From the NCBI GenBank assembly GCA_965153355.1, contig OZ231126.1:53382001-53446000 (forward strand): a DNA stretch of 64,000 bases. Reading direction: 5' to 3'. The DNA is from Flaccisagitta enflata. Lineage: Eukaryota > Chaetognatha > Sagittoidea > Aphragmophora. Both the position numbers and the translations under genes were made by a program. The notes under the pieces are model-generated. The model saw nothing but the letters and a program-made list of their open reading frames with translations. It did not search any database and was not told the origin of the DNA. Positions 23,157-32,689 of this stretch are shown here, one piece after another; position 1 is the stretch's first letter, and every line of letters begins with the position of its first letter.

Positions 23157-23930
23157 CAGTAGAGCTTCATTAGAGCGCATTTCAAGGGACTTAGGAAAAT
23201 AATGCCTTAAAGTGAAGCTGCCTTATTGCCAAAATACCATCTCAGAACTAAATATACAGAGAGAAAGAGGAATAACTCAGCTTAGATATATCGGATTGGG
23301 CAAAAATCAGTGAGATTCTGAAACTTCAGTGAATTTCCAACTATTTGCTGCCAATTTGGAAGTCGTAGCTCAATGCATTATAGAAATGACAAGCAAAAGA
23401 AAAACTGTACTTACTTCAGAAATAGCAAAGAAAAAATAACGCATAAATTCTCTGGCTTTCTGTTGACAAATTTGTCACAAATTTTACAGTTGCAGTTGAG
23501 AGTTTCAGCATTTGTCCTTTCGAGGGTAGGCTAAGCAACAGTTTGAGCTTAAACCATATCAAAAATCTTTTTTTTTGCCAAATGAATGCCATGCAGTCAG
23601 GAGCACGCTATTTGATAACTTTTTTGAAAATAATTGTTTTGAAGTTGTGGAACAACATCACCCTAGTGTACCTCAGATTCTTATATGAGTCGATGGCGTG
23701 TCAAAAGAAGGCAGTAGTAGAGGCCAACAGTGGCCACACTAAGTGTTGAAATAAATTCTGCTTTTATTTAACCTCCTAGATCATAAATCAACTTGTTTAT
23801 AAAAGTGTAGTGTACTTTTTTCCAAGATGGTAGAAATGACTACAGAACCCTAATGGGACAGAGTATTGTATGCCTTAAATTATAGGCGGGCATGCCTCAT
23901 TCGCGGGTGCCCTCTAACGAAGCTCCACTG
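23157..23930 (+). mobile_element. internally deleted Tc1-like transposon
   Basis: The ends CAGTAGAGCTTCATTAGAG and the complement of CAGTGGAGCTTCGTTAGAGG are flanked by TA on both sides. The right half encodes the C-terminus of a Tc1 transposase (23645-23749). At 774 bp it is about half the usual 1.6 kb. Two short relatives with the same ends, 174 and 163 bp, are at 26063 and 46257. Confidence 0.8.
23645..23749 (+). pseudogene. Tc1 transposase C-terminal remnant
   Basis: The frame ends LRFLYESMACQKKAVVEANS then GHTKC and a stop. This is the standard end of Tc1 transposases (W..I....L..L..SM..R..AV..A.GGHTKY). The upstream part of the frame, containing the DDE catalytic domain, is missing. 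Known of the family: these residues follow the catalytic core and do not act alone. Confidence 0.75.
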
Positions 23931-24009
23931 TATTTTAGCTCTTTTTGAATGGCTAGCCTAATTAGTGGTTATTTCCATAACAACTTTAGCAAAGATCCAA
24001 ATAATTTAC

Positions 24010-25316
24010 CTGCCAAGGTCGACCCGCCAAAAGCAACTTTTGCTGGAATGTTTGGACAATTTCAAAAGCAGAGGCGAATTTATCCGTACCTGCATTTGAT
24101 TAAGGAGATAGTCTGTCATAGACAATGCTAACGAGTTAATCGCACTGACCATGGTTGAAATCTATAAATACACTCAATCTCACAAGTGTTTTTTAAAGTC
24201 CAGTAGCATGGGCCAAAAATGATAAGATCCATTAAATTCTTCGACCAGTTCATCATTTTCTCACCCGTGCTGATCATTTGTTTCGAGTTTCTGCAAGCGA
24301 GGACTAGAAGCGGCGCCGCTTTGGCCACTAGCGCCTTCGAGTGGCAATGAGGAGGAAGCAAAATGGCCAACTCATCCTCCCATGGACGCCGAATTACATC
24401 CGGATTTTCCGTCGACTCAATTTCATCCAGGGACTTCACTGAATCTGAGATGTATTTTCATTTCTTTTTAATTTGTATTCTAATCCACCTCTTTTGTTGT
24501 GTTCTTAGTCGCTTGCTAAGCGACTCAAAGTGGGTGTATCCCGATGTCCGTCACGCGAAATATGGATGATGCGAAATCGGCCGAAATGATGATTCCAGAG
24601 CATCACGGCCCTGCCCAGCCACATTACAGCTCCCGCCCATCCACATACTGCCCCTGCCCACTTTCATTACTGCCCCTGCCCACCCGCAAGTGACTACTTA
24701 TTGACCTTGTTTCCGGCCTTGTTATTTTGGGCATGGTTATTGTTTGTTTTTTTTAATCTGAAAAAATATGGTCAATTTCCAAGTCGGCCAACGCTGGAGA
24801 ACCTATTAATTGCTAGTTGCAGAAGCCCAATATACTCATTCATGGGAACAACAAATCCATCATATTACAGCTTTTTGTACCTGTCATGCCCCAACTTTGA
24901 AGCTGTTGACGACGCGCCGCTAATTCGGCTTCCTGTTTGGATTTGTCGATTTCCTCCGCCACTTTGCAGCTGTCCGTGACGTAGACGAATGCATCCGCAT
25001 CTTCAAAGAGTTTGTGAAAGACTGGCGCCAGTTTCGCAACTTGAGGAGAGGACGATGCAGAAGAAGGAGATGATTTGGAATCAAGGGAAGGAGATGCGGG
25101 AGATGCAGTGTCGCCTCCAGCAGCAGGCGGAGGAGGTGCCTCGACTGGAGGCGATGATTCCCTCGACGGGACGTTGCTGTTGCCATTGACGTTGCGAATC
25201 AAAAGACGGCCGAACTCAAAACCGTCCGGGTTTGCTTCTCTTTCAGCCTGACGAAGGTGAATGGCATTTCTGAACATGCAGAGATTATCACTTACCGGAC
25301 TCAGTTGGTCTCTGTG

Positions 25317-25354
<38 letters not shown>

Positions 25355-25521
25355 CTAACCTTGCAGGAATTGTAAACTGTGATGAGCGTGAACTCCACTC
25401 CTCTGAATTCGATTGATATCCCAGCGCCAACGCTGTTTCCTCCGGGCACCAGACCAGTAACCTAATCACATAATATAGTAGCCATTTGTCAACTAATACA
25501 CAAACTTTTTCGTCATCGTCG

Positions 25522-25615
<94 letters not shown>

Positions 25616-26420
25616 CATAATAATCACCTTTTCCTCAATTGTGTCCTGACCTTGAATTCCGTAGAATTTTGCTGCGACGATACTCCTAAAATAACAGACA
25701 ATAATCTTCTTCCTCCTTTCAGCGAGTTTAAACCAGAACCATACAACAAAACCTGATTTAGAATAATGGGAAGAGGAGAGTCGGATAAAATACTTATCAA
25801 AGGTGAGTTATCTCCCAGGGAGCAAAGGATGTACAAGCTGAAAGGAAAGAACAAGGCCGGATACACGGCCACCAGTTGCGGACGGGTGGGCAGGGGCGGA
25901 AATGCAACTGTCCAAAACTTAAAATGTTCTAAAACGCTTGTTTTCCCACTTTACGACTTGTGCTTACGGATGGATGGACGGACGGACGGACGGACGGATG
26001 GAAAAAGCCTCTTATAGACTTGCGTGTCCGCAAAAAACAACTATAACTACTAAAAACAACTACAATTGAGCTTCACTGGAGCGCATGTCAAGGGACTGAG
26101 CCAAATTGTGCCTTATAGTAAAGCTGCCTCATAGCCAACATTGGAAAAACTACAAAATCTGTCAAGGGACAATAGACTTTTTGCCTCATAGGCGGGCATG
26201 CCTTATAAGCGGGTGCGCTCAAGTGGTGCTCCACTGTAACTACTTACCTTTGGTGTTTTCTTTCTGGCCATAAGATTCCAAAATGAGGCCCAACTTTTGC
26301 TCAAAATATCTTCTCGGGATGGAGCCTTCTCTTCCTCTTTTGACTCTTCCGGTTTCCCAGGCTTACAACTCCAATATATCTGCTTGCATGAATACTTTCT
26401 GCAAGGTAAAGGAAATTTTG

Positions 26421-26476
<56 letters not shown>

Positions 26477-27749
26477 TCAAGGCATAACCCGCACATTGTA
26501 ACGTCTACCTACTCTACCTAACATGAATTGATAAAACACAAATAAAGTCCGTCATTTTACTATCTTGGAAAAATAAGGCCGGATACACGGCTACCCCAGT
26601 CTTGTGCGGGTGGGCGGGGGCTGTATTTGAGGTCACTTAATTATTTGGGCAAGAGCAGTGAGGCCAAAGACCGCAAAAACCCGAAAAAAGTAGATTTTCC
26701 CATGATTAGATGAATCTTTTGGAATGTAAATGTAGCGGAAAAAAGGAGAAAAAAGATTGAGAGAAAGATCTGGAGACCCATCACTCCAGAATACATCGAG
26801 AAGCTCTACAAATCGCTTCCCCAACAGATGGCAGCCCTAATTTTGCCAAAAAGTGCTCGTAATAATTATTCATGGATTTTTAACTGATCATTATCTCTTA
26901 CTTTGCCAATAAATACATTTTTATAACAAGGCGAAATTTTTTTTTTCCAAGATCGTATCAATCTTTCCCAGCAATGTCGATTCCGACGATTCGTCTCTCC
27001 GCCTCTTCATTCATTATCAGTTTATTTGGCGCTTCTCTGACCCAGTCCAACAAAGCGCGCCAAATTTGCACAATGCCAATGTGCATGCAGATGCGCCCAA
27101 TTTGATTTCTCTTACCTTTGGGGATCTTTGAAGTTGAGAGCATCGGGATTGCCAAATACTTCCGGGTTGAGGCTATGATTGATCATTTGCCATTTATGAA
27201 TGTCTCTCTTGAGAAAACCGCGCCATAAAAGTTCGTCTTCACTCAAATTGTTCCACATTCTAGACATCATGGATCAAGTTAATATTTCAAGTGTCAAAAA
27301 GATGAAGTCATCACGCTTGGACATTTTTTAGTTGCGGACACGCAACTCTATAATAGGCTTTGTCCGTCCGTCCGTCGGTTGGTTGGTTGGTCGGTCCGTT
27401 GGTTGGTCGGTCGGTCCGTCACGCTCGAGTTGAAAAGTGGGAAAACGCGCATTTCCGCCCCTGCCCACCCGTCCGCAACTGGTGGCCGTGTATCCGGCCT
27501 TGTTTCTTCTCAATTCTTATTTACTAACCTGCAGACTTTGGAGGATTTGACGAGATCTTCCGGCGTCAGAAAACAAAAGATTTGAAGAATCATGATGTCC
27601 GGCAGATCGTTAAAATGAAGAGGAGTCGGGGCTTTGTCTCGCTCCTCCTCATCCTCCTGCTCGGACAATCTCCTTCGCGCCATTTCCGAGGAATAAGCCA
27701 CCGCCTGAGTCTGGACGAACAATTCCACAATCTCGTCTTCTTCCTCCAT
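24010..27749 (-). CDS. FBXO4: F-box only protein 4-like (FBXO4), possible frameshift, last exon not found
   Basis: Eight exons on the minus strand: 27529-27749, 27116-27259, 26248-26398, 25651-25752, 25360-25461, 24881-25269, 24265-24444 and 24010-24089. FBXO4 is the substrate-binding part of an SCF ubiquitin ligase; its C-terminal half folds like a small GTPase. Seen: an F-box at residues 48-80 (LPDIMILQIFCFLTPEDLV, then SSKVCRMWNNLSEDELLWR), then VLLYGSGLN, VGAGISIEFRGVEFTLITVY, VFHKLFEDADAFVYVTDS, APLLVLACRNS and LLLAGRPWQ, matching successive FBXO4 blocks in order. The start is in a perfect CCACCATGG context. Exon 6 has a Ser/Pro-rich insert (about 45 residues) that human FBXO4 lacks. All phases agree except exon 5 to 6, which is one base out. 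After PWQ the frame either splices (GTAAAT) to an exon I could not find or stops six codons later. Confidence 0.72.
24504..24723 (-). repeat. family A element in FBXO4 intron 6
   Basis: On the minus strand the 5' motif is AGTCACTTGCGGG and the terminal hairpin GAGTCGCTTAGCAAGCGACT. TTGC and GCAA replace the usual GTGC and GCAC together. The core has several CCTGCCCA repeats. Confidence 0.78.
25521..25616. repeat. (GTT)n microsatellite in FBXO4 intron 4
   Basis: About 32 GTT units between exons 4 and 5. Confidence 0.97.
25850..26038 (+). repeat. family A element, GCGGAC subfamily
   Basis: The 5' motif AGTTGCGGACGGG pairs with the terminal TTGCGTGTCCGCAA; the core is (GGAC)n. It lies in FBXO4 intron 3, antisense to the gene. 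Confidence 0.78.
26063..26236. mobile_element. 174-bp Tc1-type MITE next to the FBXO4 exon 3 donor
   Basis: The ends CAATTGAGCTTCACTGGAGC and the complement of CAGTGGAGCACC are flanked by TA. It is a short derivative of the family at 23157. Its edge is about 10 bp from the intron 3 donor. Confidence 0.78.
26425..26474. repeat. (GA)n microsatellite in FBXO4 intron 2
   Basis: About 50 bp of GA, i.e. CT on the coding strand, 27 bp upstream of the exon 3 acceptor. Confidence 0.95.
26566..26692 (+). repeat. family A element, 5' half
   Basis: AAGGCCGGATACACGGCTAC through GGGCAAGAGCAGTGAGGCC. It stops before the tetranucleotide core and hairpin. Confidence 0.65.
27324..27504 (-). repeat. family A element, GCGGAC subfamily, in FBXO4 intron 1
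   Basis: On the minus strand the 5' motif is AGTTGCGGACGGG and the terminal hairpin GAGTTGCGTGTCCGCAACT plus AAAAAA. The core is (GACC)n. It ends 25 bp from the exon 1 donor. Confidence 0.8.
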
Positions 27750-27765
27750 GGTGGGATTTTATTTT

Positions 27766-28249
27766 CTGGGAATGGACTAGATTTGCGTTGTGTGTATATT
27801 GGTTATTTGTGGAGTATTGTCGATTGGGATGGGGGAGGGGGTGAAATAGTTGTAACTTTATTGAGCTGATTCCGCTGAATTGATGCCCAGGGAGTTTTTG
27901 TTTGTAGATACTATGTGGCGGTACCGTTAAATAACGTTCCTGTCGGGCATCATCATGTTCTAGACAAATGTCCGAAGTTTTGTTCTTCCCTTCATGGAAG
28001 TCGATGTCTTTCCGCTTTTGTTTGTTTTACGCCATGTACATGAATGGACGTTTTAGGATATCATTATCAAATTTGCACTTCGCTCCTGCTTCATATAGAT
28101 CGAGAATAGTTTTATTTGAATGGTTGAAGTTGCCAGACCCGCGGTTTTTGCCTCAATCACATTAAATTTCCTACCAGAAGAACTGTTAAACATTATCTCT
28201 TTAGACGTTTGTTTGTCCTCCCTCAGCTGAGTCAAGGCACAACCAGAAT

Positions 28250-28281
<32 letters not shown>

Positions 28282-28639
28282 ATACATCTTTTCACATGCA
28301 ACAGTTCGGCAACCTGATTGGTCCTTATTGCCAAACCCTTTCTTCAATGATTGGTGCTTGCAATCTGACGTCATCGGACAAAATGTTTAAAATGATGTTG
28401 GCAAAAATGATAAAATGAAGTACACGCTTTTCTTGATACAACTTCTTTGGAAGTTTATATTTTCATTTGTTGTTTTCCATCCTATCTCTTTCAGAAAAAA
28501 ACAAAATTCGGTCTATTCTTTGGGTCTGAAAGATCTACTTTTTGGGATGGAGAAGGCTGATTTTGGGCCTGATAGGCTTGATTTGGGGTCTGGGGGTCTG
28601 TTTCAAGTCGAGGGGGGGGGGGAACGGAAAATGGAAAAC
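27766..28639. other. region upstream of FBXO4, no gene recognised
   Basis: Probable promoter side of FBXO4. No TATA box was noticed. There is a (CT)n run at 28251-28276 and a G10 run near 28611. Confidence 0.4.
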
Positions 28640-28713
28640 GGAAACCAGAGAAAATTGCCCTTTGTGGAATCATAGGTCATCTGCCCCTCCGGGGCCGCTG
28701 TCCAAAAACCTTT
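28640..28713 (+). repeat. family C element, 3' end
   Basis: GCCCCTCCGGGGCCGCTG followed by CCAAAAA, the terminal hairpin of family C. The upstream part is not clear. 28714-29107 holds nothing I recognise. Confidence 0.5.
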
Positions 28714-29107
28714 CACGAGCTACGGTTGTTTTGATCCACATTCTTGTAGGTTATGGACAATGTCTGTTTGACAATACCACAATGATAGATAACGCAACAT
28801 TGATATAAGTTCAAAATATTGTATTGATTCACAGTTAGAAATTTCTACGGGAAAGTTATGTGTTAGAATGATAAAAATGCACGAATTCACAAAGAAATGT
28901 ATCAATGATGCAAAATTATCTCTACAATTCAGGTCAATGTTTATGTACAAATAGTTCTGAATTACCTCCAGAATCGCGGAAATTTGTGTATACATTGGAA
29001 TTTCAGGAAAGGAACAGTTTCAATTTCATGCTATCATTGGCGCATCAGGAGCATCAGGGGACCTTCTCATGCTCGAGCATGAGAGGGTGCCAGCCTTGAA
29101 TCTCGAA

Positions 29108-29490
29108 CGGATGGACAGACAAACGAAAGTCCCCCTGCTTCCCCTCACTCCAATTCACAATCATGCAAAGCAGAGCAACGGGTATCGCTGACCACATATT
29201 GCCCTTGCACTATGACTCAGATCAGCCCAGCTAAAGAAAATTCCCATACCTAGCCTCTAATCACCCAGGAACCACCCCAAAAGGCTCAAATCGCCTTCAC
29301 TATGACTCAGATCAGCCCAGCTAAAGAAAATTCCCATACCCAGCCTCTAACCACCCAGCAACCACCCCAAAAGGCTCAAACCGCCTTCACTATGACTCAG
29401 ATCAGCCCAGCTAAAGAAAATTCCCATACCCAGCCTCTAACCACCCAGCAACCACCCCAAAAGGCTCAAACCGCCTTGGGCGACCTGTTA
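29108..29490 (-). repeat. family C element with an inserted 90-bp tandem repeat
   Basis: The plus strand shows GAAAGTCCCCCTG, CACTCCAATTCACAATCATG, GGTATCGCTGACCACATATT and GGGCGACCTGTT, the conserved end blocks of family C. The 90-bp repeat lies between GCCCTTG and GGGCGACC. Confidence 0.65.
29209..29478. repeat. 90-bp tandem repeat, three copies
   Basis: Copies start at 29209, 29299 and 29389 (ACTATGACTCAGATCAGCCC). Because 90 is a multiple of three, a plus-strand frame stays open across copies 2 and 3; this is not treated as a gene. Confidence 0.93.
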
Positions 29491-29495
29491 CTTTT

Positions 29496-29600
29496 TCGGC
29501 GTTTTTCAGCTTTTTGAGCAGATCCCCTAGTGACTTTCTCAAGCACTGCTCCTGCCCACCTGCAACGCGACTAGGGTAGCCGTGTATCCGGCCTTGTTAG
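29496..29600 (-). repeat. family A element, 5' half
   Basis: On the minus strand AACAAGGCCGGATACACGG, AGTCGCGTTGCAGG, GGGCAGGAGCAG. No hairpin end; it joins the family C block directly. 29601-30129 has no recognisable feature. Confidence 0.65.
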
Positions 29601-30129
29601 GCACAGAACTGTTTGGAAGACTCATGGTAATTTTTGCGAAGGGAGTAATTTCTGAGGAAATTTGAGGCATTAGAGATCTCGAATGATCATTTCCAAGATC
29701 ATCAAAATTCTGACAATGACAATGCATGGACGAAACAATACTGGTTCACCTAATTAAAATGCATAATCCGGTTTGGTTTATTCTGGTAGACAGACGTATT
29801 CGGAGTTAGCACAAACACAAAAATAGAACTTTCAATATTCAGCTTTTTGTAAAATCAAATTCTTAAATTTTTATTCCCGATGAGAAAAACCTTTGATTCA
29901 GTTCTGTAACAGCTTGTTGAAGAGATGGAATCTTATTCGGAATGAAAGTTTTAAAGGATCCAGCAAGAGCTCCTAAGGCTCTTGTCCTTATATTAGATCC
30001 GGAGAACAGAAAGTAACGTAAGAATTTTATCCAGAACCTGTCACACAGTTTCATAGAACAAGGTCTGATTTGGCATTTTGGCCGGAGCAGTGAGGTCAAA
30101 GAATGAAATAGTCGCAAAAGCGTCAGATG

Positions 30130-30646
30130 GTCAGCGGTACCCATTGCCCCTGAGTAAGTGTATGTTGGATATGAAGGTGAGAGGGGCAGCGGCCTCGAAG
30201 GAGCCGATACTTATGGTGGCCTAGGATTTGAGCATTAGGATAGCATAAGCGATAGCATAAGCATTAGCATAAGCTTGAGGCTGGGATTGGACCCATCAAG
30301 CTTGGACTGGAGCCTCATAGCTGGCCTTGGAGACTTAATATTGGGCTTGAAGGCTAAGATTTAAGCCTCAAGGCTAAGATTGGAGTTTCAAAGTTGAGAT
30401 TGGAGCCATGAGGCTGGGATGGGCAGATTGGAGCTTCAAGGCCACAATTTGAGCCTCAAGGCTGGAATTGGAGCCTTGAGGTTTGGAATGGGGCCTTGAG
30501 GCTAGGATTGGGGCCGAGGCAGGGATTGGAGCCTCAAAGCTTGAATCCGAGCTGGGAGGAGAGAAGACGGAGAAGGAGGAGAAGGAGAAAATCTCCCATA
30601 TGTGTTAAAGCATTGGTTATTGGCCCCTTCAGGGCCGCTGCCCAAA
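30130..30646 (+). repeat. family C element with 20-bp minisatellite core
   Basis: GGTCAGCGGTACCCATTGCC and GGGGCAGCGGCCTCGAAGG, then about 300 bp of TTGAGGCTGGGATTGGAGCC-like units, then CCCCTTCAGGGCCGCTGCCC plus AAAA. Confidence 0.72.
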
Positions 30647-30690
30647 ACCATAAACAGGTCGCCTCTACACCCCGCTTTATCGGTCCGTCG

Positions 30691-31649
30691 CACTAAGGGC
30701 CACTGATTGCGCTAGATGGCTCCTTGGGTATTTGGGTAAAAATCTTCATCTCTGCTATATGGCTCAAACTAAGTAGAATGGTCATAGTAGCATTGAAACA
30801 TATGTTACCGGTGCATATGACAGGTTTTATAGCAATTCAGAGTGAAAAAAGGCGACCTAAATGGACATTACTACAAAAAATGCTAAATTCTAAGAAAAAT
30901 CAATGAATTTTTTTGATTATCTGTTATGACTACAAAAAGCTCATCAAATCTTCAATAACGGATTGGATTCCTTCATTAATGTTTAGGTGTCTGGAAAAAT
31001 TTCAAAAATCATTAATTTTTGCATTTTTAGCTCTATTCAATTAGTCTACTATTACTCCATATTTGACCTAATTTGCATTCTTTTATTACCCCATAAATAT
31101 AAAAAATCGCACAAGGACGCACAATGAGTGACCTATGCCAAAATGTAGTTTAAGGGGTCCTGAATCCAGAATGCTATGGCTCAAGCGGGCCTTCGACGTC
31201 CAAATTATGATTTACTTGGCCTAAAATGGACAAGTAATAATGCGGATAAAAGTAAAAATCTATATTTGATTGAAAGAAAAATGAGCAAAATGAGCTAAAC
31301 GAGCAAAAAAATGATTCTTTTTGAGCACCTCAATAAGAAATCTTATTGAACAAAGACAAAAATTTAATTGATTTTGTCAAAAAATTAGATAATTTAAATA
31401 CTAAATGTAAGAGAGTTTAGCAGTATTTTTCACTTTATTTTCTCAAATTTCTCTTCTTTTGTACACTAAGCTCATAAAGCTCTTAATCCAATTGAAATGA
31501 ATCAATATTGGGTATAAATAGTTTAATAACATATGAGAATATGCAGAAAAATGTTTTTCACTCTATATATTTCAAAAGGAACAATGTACTGGAAAAGATG
31601 TAATATTAATCCCCAAAGAGCCACCTAGCGCATAATGCAGCCCACAGTG
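30691..31649. mobile_element. 959-bp inverted-repeat element splitting a family A copy
   Basis: The ends CACTAAGGGCCACTGATTGC then GCTAGATGGC match the complement of the right end (CACTGTGGGCTGCATTATGC then GCTAGGTGGC). CGTCG occurs on both sides. Family A sequence reads up to the left end and continues after the right end. The interior is AT-rich with no long frame. Confidence 0.7.
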
Positions 31650-31795
31650 CGTCGGTCCGTCACACTTCACTTTTTTCGGGTTTTTGCGGTTTTTGGCCTC
31701 ACTGCTCCTGCCCAAATGATCAAGTGACCTCAAATACGGCCCCTGCCCCCCCCCCGCACGCGATTGGGGTAGCCGTGTATCCGGCCTTGTTACTT
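31650..31795 (-). repeat. family A element, interrupted copy
   Basis: On the minus strand it starts AACAAGGCCGGATACACGG and has AATCGCGTGCGGGG, then core. Its remaining 35 bp lie at 30655-30690, on the other side of the inserted element. Confidence 0.7.
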
Positions 31796-31968
31796 TCCGT
31801 CCGCGGATTCCTAAAACCAACCGCAATGTCGGCCAACTTCCTTAGAATGGCGATTTGAAGAATATGATAATCGTAACAAGAGTTTAAGCGTCAAATTGCT
31901 TTCTGAAAAAGAGCACTGAACCTAAGAAAAAAAATTGTTCGGATGAATACATTCGAGTATAATATGTA

Positions 31969-32563
31969 CAGGGTCGTTCATCTCAAATGGCAAAAAGTGA
32001 TAAGCATTTACCACATGCACAAGAACCATCATTTGACAGGTTTGAAACTTTTTTTTCTTTTAAGTAGTAAGTTTCAAGTTTTTTGTGTAAAATTAAAAAT
32101 TTCATTAGTCTAGGTTGAAAAGTTTGGCCACAACATCAATTCAAAGTAGGACAAGTATTCACAGCTTAAGCTTAATTTGCAATGATTTTGCAACAATTAT
32201 TTTTGTTTTAATTGCAATTGTCTTTAAACCTGAAAAATATCTGAAAAATATCAGGTTAGCTTGGAAATGAAAAGAAACAAGAAGATAATCATACTGTGCC
32301 TCTTTTGTGACTCATTTTGCACCTTTAGTTCAAACTGTTTAAAATGAAACTTATTTACCAAATGATTACTTTGGACCAAAAAAGACCTTTTTTTGCTAAT
32401 ACTTGTTTCACTTTAAATTGATGTTGTAGCCAAACTATTCAACCCAGACCAATGAAATCTTGACTAAAAAAATGTCAAATATAGTACATATTTTATAACT
32501 GTCAGATAATACATTGTTTAGTAAAAGCTTGATACTTTTTGCCATTTGAGATAAATGACCCTG
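31969..32563. mobile_element. 595-bp fold-back element
   Basis: The ends CAGGGTCGTTCATCTCAAAT and the complement of CAGGGTCATTTATCTCAAAT continue as imperfect arms of over 200 bp. No clear target duplication and no coding frame. It sits just downstream of XK-related gene 2. Confidence 0.75.
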
Positions 32564-32689
32564 AATGAATTTGAAAATAAACGTAGAAAAATCAATACAG
32601 TAGAACAAGCCTACCTCTTCGATCTTATGTAAACATTTAGAAAAAGTTAAAGCAATGGTCAAAGTTCAATGAGGAAAGTGTCGGTTTCC

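Noticed and set aside
24840-25469. 209-codon frame spanning FBXO4 exons 5 and 6 in one piece
   Set aside because: It reads exon 5 in the wrong frame and runs through the GA-rich intron. Only the exon 6 part is kept.
25624-25700. Alternative FBXO4 exon 4 frame (S-I-V-A-A-K-F-Y-G)
   Set aside because: The frame VLLYGSGLNS..STEFK joins exon 3 and exon 5 in phase and aligns with the family block; the alternative leaves the phases unmatched.
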